A stretch of DNA of 64,000 nucleotides from Haematobia irritans. Lineage: Eukaryota; Arthropoda; Insecta; Diptera; Muscidae. This document shows, one piece after another, positions 10,500-21,113 of the stretch; positions within the stretch are counted from its first letter, which is position 1; each line of letters opens with the position of its first letter. Location: positions 37,154,671-37,218,670 of the forward strand of contig NC_134399.1 in the NCBI RefSeq assembly GCF_050003625.1. The letters run 5' to 3'. Under the pieces are notes generated by a model. That model was not told where the DNA came from. It made no database searches and saw only the letters and a program-made list of their open reading frames with translations. The translations under genes and the position numbers were made by a program.

Positions 10500-11529
10500 T
10501 ACAAATTTGTAATAATATACTAGCGTAACCCGGCCCGCTTCGCTGCGCCTTCCGAAGCGTATTTGTAGGAACATTTTGCGTTAACTTAGTCAACCATATC
10601 CTTCGTGCTGAAAACAAATTCGAAAAGATTTGAATTATTTCAAACAAATCGGACTACTTGCTTTTTCGTTTATAGGTTCGTCTTAAAAAATGTCGGGGAG
10701 AGGGTGTACCCTTTCCTCCAAATTGTTTAAATAATGTTCTGTATTCAAGTAGTTGGACAATCTTTTATATTTCTTGTGAATTTTAAGTGTAGTTTGTCAA
10801 GGAAAGGTATCTTTCTCCTCAACATATCTGAAAATTAAGCACTATATTATAATAACATACAAAGAATTACTGTTTTCCATCCAATAAATCGGAAAAAGCA
10901 AAAGTAGTAAAAAATTTTACTACATTAACATTTGTTAAAATGTGGGAAAATGATGCACTCTCTACGTTGGCTGCCAATTTCATGTAAATTTAAGTTCTTT
11001 ACTAAAAAGAAGTCTGGCAGAAGCCTGTGCAAAAATCATAAAATTATGTACCGAGTTCCCATTTACGGACAACCCTCTACTTTCAATTTAAGGCCGGTAT
11101 GCACCTCTAGCGAAATTTTCGGTAGCAAAAATTTATTTAAGTCTACAACAAAAAAAAACAGGGCTGTGTACACAAATTTTAAACCATCTAATCGCCCTTA
11201 AAAATTGTTAATATATGTTCCAAATATTCCTCAAATAAATTGTTTATTATTTACAGACCTTTTAAAACTTTTACGCACACAATGATTGTAATAAATTAAA
11301 TGTTTGTTGCCAAAAATATACTTTTGACAACCCTGTTATTTTCATTAGAGGTGCGTACCAGTTTACGAAATTGAACGCTACCGAAAATTTCGTTAGCATA
11401 AATAGCAATGCATTTCTTATGGGAATGAAATTTTTCGCTAGAGGTGCATACCGGCCTTTAAGAAAAAAAAAAACGGACAGAAGGGAACCCTCTCCCCACC
11501 TTCGCTCTACTCCGACCTGATATCGGACT
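10500..11529. repeat. Unclassified interspersed repeat with GGGAACCCTCTCCCC-type motifs
   Basis: Starts near CTAGCGTAACCCGGCCCG and contains blocks such as CCCTCTCCCC, CGACCTGATATCGGA and CATGTAAATTTAAGTTC. Similar blocks recur at 14591-14790, 15988-16430 and 16880-17160, so the LINE at 11542 and the element at 14791 inserted into one older copy or cluster. No coding capacity. The class is not recognised. Confidence 0.5.
11091..11457. mobile_element. PIF/Harbinger-type MITE (AGGCCGGTATGCACC ends)
   Basis: The 367-bp element has inverted ends AGGCCGGTATGCACCTCTAG / CTAGAGGTGCATACCGGCCT and an exact TTA duplication (11088-11090, 11458-11460). A TTA target and AGG...CCT ends fit PIF/Harbinger. 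It is a different family from the AGGTGGGTATTAAG MITEs. It is non-coding. Confidence 0.85.
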
Positions 11530-11541
11530 ATCACGTACCCT

Positions 11542-14500
11542 GTTAGGAAAGCTGACTGGAATAGGTATAGGGAATCGTTCAATATGATGATACCGGAAAT
11601 AACAGAGACAAATATGAGAAATGTGCAAGATATCGAACACGCAGTGGAGCGGATTACTAAGGCCTTCAACATCTCACTGAAAGCTGCATGCCCTAGAGGA
11701 AAGCCAAGGGGGAAACATCGACCACCATGGTGGTCTACGGAATTAAGTAATATGAGGAAATCCTGCAGGAAGCTCTTTAACAAGGCAAAGTCCACCAGAG
11801 CCCCTGAGGACTGGGACGCTTACAAGAAGAATCTGAGAGGATACAAGCGAGAACTGAGAAAGGCTCAGCATAACTCTTGGAATGCTTACTGCAGCAGTAT
11901 TGAGAATACGTCCGAGGCTTCCAGACTACGGAAGGTTCTAGCATCCACCAACTCCGCTCCAGGTTTCATTAAACCATCGGAGGGCAATTGGACAACGTCC
12001 AGTAAGGAGACGCTGGAGGTACTATTGGACACACATTTTCCTGGAAATCAGACGGTTGAACCATGTACTGGCGGTGCCACAGTTGCTCAGCGGTCGTTTC
12101 CTGTCGAGGAAATTGTATCGGAAACTAGAATAAGATGGGCGCTAAATAGCTTTGGACCATTCAAATCCCCTGGACCTGATGGAATTACTCCGGCGGAGTT
12201 ACAAGCTGTAACTGACAAAATTATCCCCTGGTTGTCGGTGATATATAAAGGATGTATCAACTTATCATATATCCCAGGAAAGTGGAGGGAAACAAAAGTC
12301 GTTTTCATACCTAAAGCGGGAAAAGCCTCTCACTCGAGGGCGAAGGATTTCCGACCAATCAGCTTATCCTCATTCCTACTTAAGACTCTGGAGAGGATGA
12401 TAGATATTTATCTTAGAACTAGCATCGATTCAAGTTTGTTCTCGAAACGACAGCATGCATACTCGAAGGGCAGGTCTACTGAGACCGCACTACATGAACT
12501 AGTCAGCTTTATTGAAAGCTCACTATCTGTCAAAGAATACACAATCGTGGCGTTTCTAGACATCGAAGGGGCGTTCAATAATGTCCATCCGAGCTCGATA
12601 TTAAATGGACTGACAACTCTGAATGTTGATCCATGTATACTCAGGCTGTTAGACGAACTGCTAATGAAGAGACGTATTTCAGCCACACTAGGACAAGCAA
12701 ACATACAAAGGTATGTGAACAGAGGCACTCCCCAAGGAGGAGTCCTATCACCTCTTCTTTGGAATGTTGCTATAAATAGCCTTCTGGTTACTCTAGAAAA
12801 AGAAAGGATAAAAGTGGTGGCATACGCAGATGATGTGGCTCTGGCAGTCAGGGGAAAATTCCCATCCACAATCAGAGATATTATTCAGAGGGCCCTCCGG
12901 ATGACTGAGAAATGGGCGAAAGACAATGGTCTTGGGGTAAATCCTGCAAAGACAGAATTAGTCATGTACTGCAACGATCGCAAAACTCCCACGGTTAGGC
13001 CTATTTCCTTAGGGGGTATTGAAATTCCCTTTGGTGAATGTGCAAAATACCTTGGCGTTATTTTGGACAGGAAGCTGAACTTTAAGCTTAATATTGAAGA
13101 AAGGGCGAGAAAGGCAACTGTAGCTTTGTACTCGTGCAAAAAGGCAATAGGAAAAAAGTGGGGACTGAAACCAAAAATTGTGCATTGGCTATACACGGCA
13201 GTGGTTAGACCTATAATGCTATATGGTGTTGTAGTCTGGTGGCCGGCACTTCAGAAACCGACTTGTTTAGATAAAGTTCAGCGTATGGCGTGTTTGTGTA
13301 TTTCAGGCGCATTCAGCAAGACAGGAACAAATTCCCTTAATGTCGTGCTGCATCTATTGCCTTTAGACATTTTGGCCAAACAGTCAGCTGCAACAACGGC
13401 TGTGCGGTTGCGCGAACTATCGCTGTGGTCGGAAAAAGGTTACGGTCACAGTTCTGTCCTCAAAACAATGCCAGATGTGCCTAACGTAGTGGATTACACT
13501 TTGGCGAGTCCACTTTTCGACAAAAAGTTTGAGACTCTAATCCCCAACAGTGAGGCGTGGTGCACACAGACCCCGGGGAATAAAGAATATATAGATTTCT
13601 ACACTGATGGCTCCAAATTGGATGGACAAGTGGGGTTCGGAGTATATTCTAATGATCTGGAACTTCGAATAGCGAAAAGATTACCTAATCACTGTAGTGT
13701 TTTTCAGGCTGAAATATTAGCAATAAGAGAGGTGGCGAATTGGCTGAGAAGTAATGTTCCAAAAAATGTGGGCATTAATATATACTCAGACAGTCAACCT
13801 GCAATAAAATCCTTGGACTCTGTGTTCCTCAACTCGAAAACGGCCATCGACTGCCGCAAATCTCTCAATGAGATGGCTGAGCAGTACAATATTCACCTAA
13901 TATGGGTGCCTGGCCATAGGAACATACCGGGGAACTGCGAAGCGGATGAGTTGGCAAGGCTAGGGACTACCTTACATATTCCAGGGAAACTAGAATTTGT
14001 TGGTATGCCCCTAGCTACCTGCAAGCTCATGCTGCGTGAGAAGGCTGTTATGATGGCAAATGTTCGATGGGAGAATTGCAAGGGTTGTAACGACACCAAG
14101 CAAATATGGCCCCATTTCAACTTAAACCGCACACTAGATATGCTAATGTTCTCGAGACGTCAGATATCACTCCTGATATCTGCTATAACGGGTCGCTGCC
14201 TGATAGGCGATTTTGCAAAAACTATTGGCGCGAAGTATAATGACTATTGTATGAGCTGTCATGATGCAGAGGAAAAAGAATCAATTAAACACCTCTTGTG
14301 TGAGTGTCCTGCATTTTGTGTAAAGCGCAAGCAACTTTTAGGAGCATATAGCTTCAGATTACTGGCGGATCTGGAAAACGTTAACTTAAGCAGTCTGCTA
14401 CTGTTTTTGGAACAATCTGGTTGGTTCAACAAAGAAAAATAATCAAGAAGGTTCAGCGGTTAAAACTAGAAGTGCCCATATGTAATAGGTACTTTTAGTT

Positions 14501-14578
14501 AATGTGGTATCACAATGGACTGAATAGTCTAAGTGAGCCTGAATCTTAATCGGGCTGCCACTTTAACCTAACCTAACC
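11542..14578 (+). mobile_element. Non-LTR retrotransposon (RNase H-bearing I/LOA/R1-group), 5'-truncated
   Basis: A perfect 12-bp target duplication ATCACGTACCCT at 11530-11541 and 14579-14590 fixes both ends. The copy begins just after the endonuclease domain and ends in a 3' UTR finishing CCTAACCTAACC. The 5' truncation with target duplication is classic target-primed reverse transcription. The intact reading frame suggests a young insertion. Confidence 0.95.
11584..14442 (+). CDS. LINE ORF2 fragment: reverse transcriptase, RNase H, C-terminal Cys/His motif
   Basis: This is a 952-residue uninterrupted frame. The start codon is internal to the original ORF2, since the relative at 31-33.5 kb continues upstream into an endonuclease. 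RT motifs: KVVFIPKAGK (about 238), FRPISLSSFLLK (about 258), AFLDIEGAFNN, GTPQGGVLSPLLWN, and the catalytic YADD near 414. RNase H: YTDGSK (about 672), E in AEIL, SDSQPA (about 735), WVPGHRNIPGNCEAD. The tail carries CMSCHDAEEKESIKHLLCEC, a Cys/His motif often seen at the end of such ORF2 proteins. No stop or frameshift is seen, but without endonuclease and ORF1 it is not autonomous. Confidence 0.95.
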   Translation: MMIPEITETNMRNVQDIEHAVERITKAFNISLKAACPRGKPRGKHRPPWWSTELSNMRKSCRKLFNKAKSTRAPEDWDAYKKNLRGYKRELRKAQHNSWNAYCSSIENTSEASRLRKVLASTNSAPGFIKPSEGNWTTSSKETLEVLLDTHFPGNQTVEPCTGGATVAQRSFPVEEIVSETRIRWALNSFGPFKSPGPDGITPAELQAVTDKIIPWLSVIYKGCINLSYIPGKWRETKVVFIPKAGKASHSRAKDFRPISLSSFLLKTLERMIDIYLRTSIDSSLFSKRQHAYSKGRSTETALHELVSFIESSLSVKEYTIVAFLDIEGAFNNVHPSSILNGLTTLNVDPCILRLLDELLMKRRISATLGQANIQRYVNRGTPQGGVLSPLLWNVAINSLLVTLEKERIKVVAYADDVALAVRGKFPSTIRDIIQRALRMTEKWAKDNGLGVNPAKTELVMYCNDRKTPTVRPISLGGIEIPFGECAKYLGVILDRKLNFKLNIEERARKATVALYSCKKAIGKKWGLKPKIVHWLYTAVVRPIMLYGVVVWWPALQKPTCLDKVQRMACLCISGAFSKTGTNSLNVVLHLLPLDILAKQSAATTAVRLRELSLWSEKGYGHSSVLKTMPDVPNVVDYTLASPLFDKKFETLIPNSEAWCTQTPGNKEYIDFYTDGSKLDGQVGFGVYSNDLELRIAKRLPNHCSVFQAEILAIREVANWLRSNVPKNVGINIYSDSQPAIKSLDSVFLNSKTAIDCRKSLNEMAEQYNIHLIWVPGHRNIPGNCEADELARLGTTLHIPGKLEFVGMPLATCKLMLREKAVMMANVRWENCKGCNDTKQIWPHFNLNRTLDMLMFSRRQISLLISAITGRCLIGDFAKTIGAKYNDYCMSCHDAEEKESIKHLLCECPAFCVKRKQLLGAYSFRLLADLENVNLSSLLLFLEQSGWFNKEK

Positions 14579-14790
14579 ATCACGTACCCTATATTAATTT
14601 CACAACTACTCAATGGTCCCTATAAATTCCATTGAAGTAAATCGACAAAGTTCATTTCAATTTTCCCCTTCCTCAACCAGATATCGAAAAATCATATACT
14701 AATTTAAAAACCATGTATAAATTTAATCACCTCCTCCCACGTTCCCGGTAAATTTCAAGTAGATCGGAGATGTTTAAATTTTGCTCTATT
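14579..14790. other. LINE target duplication and continuation of the older repeat
   Basis: After the right-hand copy of the LINE target duplication (14579-14590), the interrupted repeat resumes (CCTTCCTCAACCAGATATCG). No gene. Confidence 0.6.
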
Positions 14791-15987
14791 CACCCTTATT
14801 CCTGAAGTCGCCATCGCTCTCATCGTCGCTTTTTGTCGTCTGTCGCTTTTAAGTCGTCTCGTCATTCATTTGGTATTCCTGTGAAGTGTCGACGGCGAGA
14901 CGACGATTACTTTTTGTACCAATTACATTACTCGGTAATAAAATGCCGATATCACTAGAAAACAATCAGCTGATGTACAAAAAAATTAATTTTAATTTTT
15001 TCGGTTTAAAATATTTTTATTTCTGACGCAATTCTGTGTCGCCAAGTCAAGAAAAACTATTTAATTTGACGCGGGAAAATATGTGGATATATATTCAAGG
15101 ACAGTAAAAGCTTCAAAAAATAAAAATGGCGACGACGCTGAGATCAATGGCACAAGGATCATCGTGAAAGTAAACAATCAGCTGATGTGCAAAACTGAAT
15201 TTTAATTATTTGCTTTTAAAAATAATAAATGATAAATTTGACTCGGGAAATGATTTACATTATCTAAGTTTGGTGCTAAATAAAATACATTGGCCTTGAA
15301 GGGGTTTTCTATTAAAAATAAATAGAAAAATCAACAAGTTTACTTTAGTTGTGCAGTTTTTTTGTTCCAGAAATGCAGTTTTCTTTTCTATGATGTGAAT
15401 GCGATGACCATAACTACTATATATACAGATCAATTTGGTATAAACAGCGCATTTTTATATCAATAGATTTGTGATCGTGGTCAGCTCAGAACATGAGTTC
15501 CTCAAAGAGTGGAAGCTGGAATAAATACTTGAACAGTATAGATCTTTTTAATAATAGTTACACTTTTTCTACCATTTGTTACAATTTTTCTCTAAAGTTC
15601 AAAGGCATTAAACTACAAACCATTTGTTCCAACCGGTTTTAAATCGTTGGAGTCAGTCTAGCTCATCTAATGGCTGATCTCTAGTTCCTTTTATTCTCAT
15701 TTTTTTGTAATTGTTGAAGATTAGTCACTTTACCTCTTACCAATTTCCATTTATTAAATTTATTTTTGAATTATTCGATTAATAAAGTCTAAAAAACTTC
15801 TTCAAAAATTAATCACTAAACTCGTCGCTGGTAAACTTAACGGCGACAAAAAGCGACGATATTGGCGACACCAGGAATACCGATTTTCGTCGATAGCAGA
15901 ATATATCGACGAACGGAATACCAATTAGTGGCGACTGACGAAAAGCGACAAAACGCGACGGCGAGGGCGACTTCAGGAATAAGGGTG
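14791..15987. mobile_element. DNA transposon-like element with CACCCTTATTCC ends and GTCG-rich subterminal repeats
   Basis: Inverted ends CACCCTTATTCCTGAAGTCG / CGACTTCAGGAATAAGGGTG are exact over at least 20 bp. ATT occurs directly on both sides (14788-14790, 15988-15990), a candidate 3-bp target duplication. Just inside each end are clustered GTCGC/GCGAC and CGTCG motifs, reminiscent of the subterminal transposase-binding repeats of CACTA-like elements. The interior (about 14950-15800) is AT-rich with no transposase frame. CAATCAGCTGATGT occurs twice inside. Confidence 0.75.
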
Positions 15988-16429
15988 ATTATTTTAAAGG
16001 GACGTCACTTTCCCCGATACAATATCGACAAACACCGTAGTGTATAACATAGCACCCATTACATTCCCTGAAAATTCTTGAAACTTCATAAACTCATCCA
16101 TTTTTTTCGTAAAATTTCAGTCGGGGGAGTTTAGTTTTCACTGTACTTAAAAAAAAAAGTCGGGCAAAGGGGTGGTCCCCCTCCCCGACCAAATATCGAA
16201 AAATAATGTAGCGGATTTTTGTCTAGATGCCAACCCCAATATTCAATGAAAATTTCAAGCAAATCGCATAACTTTGTTCCAACTTTCAAAACGTTCGACA
16301 AAGGGGAGGTACCCCTCCGCGACCAGGTGTCAAAAAATAAGGGCACTATTTTCCCCACATGAACGCCCCATACGATCTCAGAAAGTTTTGGAGCCAACTC
16401 AGAACATACAAACAAACAAACATAGATTG

Positions 16430-16585
<156 letters not shown>

Positions 16586-16806
16586 TCTCACATAAGTTTA
16601 CATTCCCTTGAGGTTTTTACCTTATAACTAAACATGTTTCTTGTTGTTGTTTATAATCCAGACTAAAAACATCTTCTTGAAAATGGACAAATACTTTGTT
16701 TTTCAAATTAATTTACAAAATCTAAAGCATATATATGCATATTTTATTATATTTTAATAATTAAAGAAAATACAATTTCTTAAACCGTATGTAAACTTGT
16801 GTAAGA

Positions 16807-16810
<4 letters not shown>

Positions 16811-16876
<66 letters not shown>
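16811..16876. repeat. (AT)n microsatellite, about 66 bp
   Basis: Pure alternating AT flanked by TAAGACTGT and AGATTTGTATAAGAGG. Confidence 0.95.
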
Positions 16877-16879
<3 letters not shown>

Positions 16880-17259
16880 TTTGTATAAGAGGTACCACGC
16901 CCCTTTATACAATCCCACCCATATTTGCAGCATAACTTCGAAAATTCACACCAAAGCGACAAACAAAATTTTGTTCAAATACAGGCAATTGGAAGCGAAA
17001 TAATTGAGTTATTATTTGCGATTTGTATAGGAGGTACCACACCCCTTTGTCCGAGCAAATATTTTTTGAGCCATAAACCACCTCGGACGTCCTGAGAAGA
17101 CCCTACCAAAGTTTTATCATAATCTGATCTGTGGTTTAGTAGTGCATCGAGGACATACAAACACACATTCATTTTTATATACAATATATATGATATACAA
17201 GTATACATGAAACATTTTTTTAATATTTAATATAATTCTAATTAAATGCCTGCAAAAGC

Positions 17260-18120
17260 TCATTGGTTCAAGGACTTCAAAACATCAACTTGACTTTGCG
17301 ATTCTATTAGAATGGGTTCACAATTTGTAGATCGATTCTTTTTGACATATACACAGTTGTTCCTCCAGTAAACCGAATTATAGCCATGCGACTTCAATAC
17401 TTTGGCGTACTGATAGAGATTGTAAACATCCTCGCTGACAAAGTCTGTTATTTCAATTTCTTTGCAGGATTTGTGAGTTTTCAGCATCTCCTTGTGTTTA
17501 AGAAAATTTACTTTCATTTCTTGGTCTTTAAACTCCACAATCAAAATTAATGTATCGGGTTGCATATTAAGGCGTTCATAGAATTTACTTTCTTTTCTGG
17601 TAGCTTTGCTAATATCCATATCCGATAGGGGCAACTTCATATATTTTCCCAACTTTTCTATGCTCTTTTTAATGTCATCATGTATAAGTTTTTGGGGAAA
17701 ATTTTTTATCAATATGCTATTGGCATAATTCGTATCATTTTCCACTGTTGTTGCATTGTTCTTGTTATTTGATAGTTCTGCTTCACATGCTATCTTATCC
17801 CGAACTCCATTGGTTTTGTATATAGCCACCATATCTCTCTTGAATTTTTCCATTTCTTCGGTAAGTTTTTTATTTTCTAGGCGTAGTTTTTCGTTTTCTT
17901 TTGTAAGACATTGGATCTGAGCTTCATATTCAAATTTTTTTATGTTCATACCAAACATATCTTCTTGTACGTCCAGATATTTTGCATCAAGTTCCCTATA
18001 ATCAGTTTCAAGGGTTTCATATTTCTCTAACTTCTTCTCGATTTCAATAATATAATTTGTGACCTTTGGATTTTCATTGACAAAGGACTCTGATAAAATC
18101 GCGTCTCGTTCTGCACTCAT
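17260..18120 (-). CDS. Coiled-coil protein with FP25K/LINE-ORF1-like C-terminal domain, RING-less paralogue
   Basis: Intronless 286-codon frame from ATG (18120-18118) to TGA (17262-17260). The N-terminal half is coiled coil (YIIEIEKKLEKYETLETDYRE, then KENEKLRLENKKLTEEMEKF). The C-terminal half begins at SILIKNFPQKL and ends with CKEIEITDFVSEDVYNLYQY, AKVLKSHGYNSVYWRNNCVY and VKKNRS. That last pattern (short acidic start, YAKxLKxxGYxxVxxxxNxVxVKK) resembles the C-terminal domain shared by baculovirus FP25K-like proteins and ORF1 proteins of some insect retroelements. The C-domain is related to the genes at 7593 and 21114, but this copy has no RING at all. It could be a host gene or an ORF1-like remnant; no RT or other element part lies beside it. 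The molecular function is not known. Confidence 0.65.
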   Translation of the reverse strand: MSAERDAILSESFVNENPKVTNYIIEIEKKLEKYETLETDYRELDAKYLDVQEDMFGMNIKKFEYEAQIQCLTKENEKLRLENKKLTEEMEKFKRDMVAIYKTNGVRDKIACEAELSNNKNNATTVENDTNYANSILIKNFPQKLIHDDIKKSIEKLGKYMKLPLSDMDISKATRKESKFYERLNMQPDTLILIVEFKDQEMKVNFLKHKEMLKTHKSCKEIEITDFVSEDVYNLYQYAKVLKSHGYNSVYWRNNCVYVKKNRSTNCEPILIESQSQVDVLKSLNQ

Positions 18121-18721
18121 AATTTATTTATTTGGGCAGATATATTTTCAGATTGAACAAAAGAATTCCCCCAGCTACCAGATCTTCAAGAGTGTATGAA
18201 TAGTGTTGTCAAAGTGTTTTTTTTTTTAATATTGAAACCCCCAATTGTTGATATTCTTTTTGAAAAATGCGGAACAAATCAGTTTTGGCAAAAGTTTTAA
18301 AAACAAACAAAAAAAGGTATTTTAAAGCAAAAATTTAAAGTAAAAATTTTGTCGTAAAAGCTTAGTTTTCTAGATATCGACATCTGAAATTCGTGTTTAT
18401 AATCGAAAAGTCTACACGCTGGCCGAAAATTCGACCAATCGGACCACTTGTACTAAAGTAGATTTAAGCCAAAAATGCGTAAATGTTGCATGTTTTACAA
18501 GCGGGATAATAGTGACAATGACCAAAAATCTTGCACCCAATTGAATATATTTCACTTAAAATGTATGCCCATATTATTAATAAACATTTTACTTAAATGA
18601 CACAAAATTCCTACAAATATTTTTGTATTTGTCTATATAGTTTTCATTGGCATTGTGCTGACCTGTTTTTATAATTATACCATGGTATCCCCTATTTTCT
18701 CAAATTTCAGGTGGACAGTTG
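18121..18721. other. Upstream region of the 17260-18120 gene
   Basis: AT-rich, with no recognised repeat or gene. It should contain the promoter of the minus-strand coding unit. CAAATAAATAAATT precedes its ATG; no clear TATA box or initiator could be assigned. Confidence 0.4.
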
Positions 18722-20639
18722 CACCCAAAGAAATTTGTGTGTAGACATATCTGCTAAAACAGCAAACACTTTGCTAAAAGGAAAGCGCTCGTTGTTTGCT
18801 GAAATAATATAATTGTTTTAATTTGGCTGAAACAAAGAATGTAATCTAGAGGCTATCATAACGCAATAACAAATATATAGTAAGGATAGGTATTATTCCT
18901 GCCAAAGTTTCTTTGAATTTGCTTGCCCTTCTTAGAATGCTCACCACGACGTATAGTATATCCAAATTTCATCGAATAAGCGCCATCAGAAGTTGTACCA
19001 TGCCAAGTTCATAAATTAAAGGATTTTGAAACAATTTAGCGTTCCCCACAAGGAACATTTAAATGTTTAAAAACCGATTTCCGGTTTTGACTTCCCATTC
19101 AATCCGGTACAAATTTAGTTAGGTTAGGTTAGGCATAGTGGCAGCCCGATATTTCAGGCTCACTTAGACTATTCAGTCCATTGTGATACCAGTGATGAAC
19201 TTCTCTCTTATCACTGAGTGCTGCCCGATTCAATGTTTAGCTCAATGACAAGGGACCTGATTTCTATAGCCGAGTTCGAACGGCGCTCTACAATGCAGTG
19301 AAACCACTTAGAGAAGCTTTTGAAACACTCAGAAATGTCACCATCATTACTGAGGTGTGATAATCCACCGCTGAAAAACTTTTTGGTGTTTGGTCGAAAC
19401 TTGGTTCGAACCCACGATCCTGTGTATGCAAGGCGGGCATGCCAACCATTGCACCATGATCCTCTAACAACCATGCAAAATTGGTTATATCGGCTCATCA
19501 TTAATATACAGAGACCCTCTTGGAAAAGCAAATTTCATTCGTGTCGGTTGAAATTTGCTACGCGTTGTATGTTGTTTTTCATATCGGTCCATATAAAACG
19601 AATCTTAGATTTGACTTCCGTAGCCTCCGGAGCAAGTTTTATCCAATTCGCTTTAATTTTAGTACGTGACTTTATGTTATCCCCTCTAACAACCATGAAA
19701 ATAGTTCTTAGAGGGGATATATGTGATGTTGTTAGAGTTGTTAGAGGGGACATATGTGATGTTTTGTTTGAGTATTCACATTTATGACGTCCAAAAACGA
19801 ATGAAAGTCAATTGTTGGCTCCAAACTTAACCTAAATCCAAAGAAGCCAACAGCTCAGCGGTTAATTTTATGTTAAAATAATAATCAGAGACCATTCATT
19901 TACTGAAGACATGAATTGAGCTTGTTCTTCCTTTTTTTCGAACTTTCCATGAGAAGTTGCAACTTTTTTTCAGTTTCTCTTTTTCATTTTGCTTGCGCAA
20001 CAAAACTTAATTCACTAATTTCAACAATTTTTTTTTAATTTTTTAAAAAGCAAAAACACTTCGGACAATATTTTATTAATAATAATTTAGCGCAATCGAC
20101 ATAGAAAATTGTGAGAACTTTCAAGGAAATAGCCAAATTAAAAAATGTCGGCATCATGCGGTTTTCCTACACTCATAGAAAAAAGTCTTCTAAAAACAGC
20201 GGTCGATGTCTGCTGTTATATTTTTGTACTTCAGGACCCAATGAACAACAAATTATAAAATTTTTAGGTTATAAATTTTTTCTCAAAGCATATTTAAGAA
20301 CCAAAAGTAGTTTTTGGTATATTTTTGCACTGTAATATACTTACAAGCTCCCAACAAAATGTTTGCTGTTATGCCCCAATTCGATAAATATTCAGATTTT
20401 TGGTCAAATACTATAGATATTCATAAAATATAGTTTTAATTATATTAAAACAATATATGTCAGTTGACATTTTTATTTGTTTCAGCCAAAATAAAACATG
20501 TTTTGCTGTAATCGAGCTTAAAAAATAGCAGGAAATGTTTGCTATTTCAGCAAACAGTTACTGCTGTCCCTTTTTCAGCAGACTTTCTGCTGTTTTAGCA
20601 GACTTTTCTTCTGTCCCTACTAACAAATTTCTTTGGGTG
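18722..20639. mobile_element. Composite MITE-like element with CACCCAAAGAAATTTG ends
   Basis: The left end CACCCAAAGAAATTTGTGTG and right end CAAATTTCTTTGGGTG are inverted repeats. Subterminal CTGCTAAAACAGCAAAC / AGCAGACTTTTC motifs occur at both sides. A half copy starts at 46382 (CACCCAGAGAAATTTGTTAG). The interior holds a SINE (19119-19462), a GTTAGAGGGGACATATGTGATG duplication near 19690-19760 and unassigned AT-rich DNA. The flanking dinucleotides differ (TG, TA), so a target duplication is not proven. Confidence 0.6.
19119..19462 (-). mobile_element. tRNA-derived SINE, diverged copy
   Basis: Same architecture as 10013-10324: TTAGG-repeat tail at the left, body with CACTTAGACTATTCAGTCCA, tRNA-like head at the right. 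The B-box region reads GGTTCGAACC on the plus strand, and the head is diverged (CACCATGATCC instead of CACGGTGGCTCCC). Older than the other copies. Confidence 0.75.
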
Positions 20640-21113
20640 TACAAGTATGATACTAATCTTTGGTATATGATACAAACACAAGCACACTTCATTTCATATC
20701 TTCATCTTCGATGGTCTTTGATAATAATATTCAGTGCAAAATAAAACATATGTCCCTATGTTTACTTTTTAAAACAGCTGTTAAATCGCAAATGATTGAA
20801 TTTTCGTCATTTTGAAATTTTGAGGATTTGTAAAGAGATTTTGGCTCATATCGAGTTTCCATGCCAAGTGAGAACGTATTATTACGAAATTAATCGATTA
20901 AGAAAAATAAGACGGGTTTCGGCTAAAAAAAATGCTTAATTTAGCTGTAAAATTGCGATGATGGCCACACTGTAAACGATAAATAAGTCCAAAGTACCAT
21001 ACGATAGTAAATTTTGTACAAAATGAATCAACCCATCGTTAGAAAATGTGTAAATCCCCACTTTAAATTTGGAAGTGCTGTGTGTAGTAGATGATATTAG
21101 ATTTGTCCGCAAG
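20640..21113 (+). promoter_or_regulatory. Upstream region of the RING gene with a Motif 1-like site
   Basis: TGGCCACACTG at 20962-20972 differs by one base from Drosophila core-promoter Motif 1 (YGGTCACACTR), which is used by TATA-less housekeeping promoters. It lies about 140 bp upstream of the ATG at 21114. No TATA box is evident. The rest of the stretch is non-repetitive. Confidence 0.35.
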
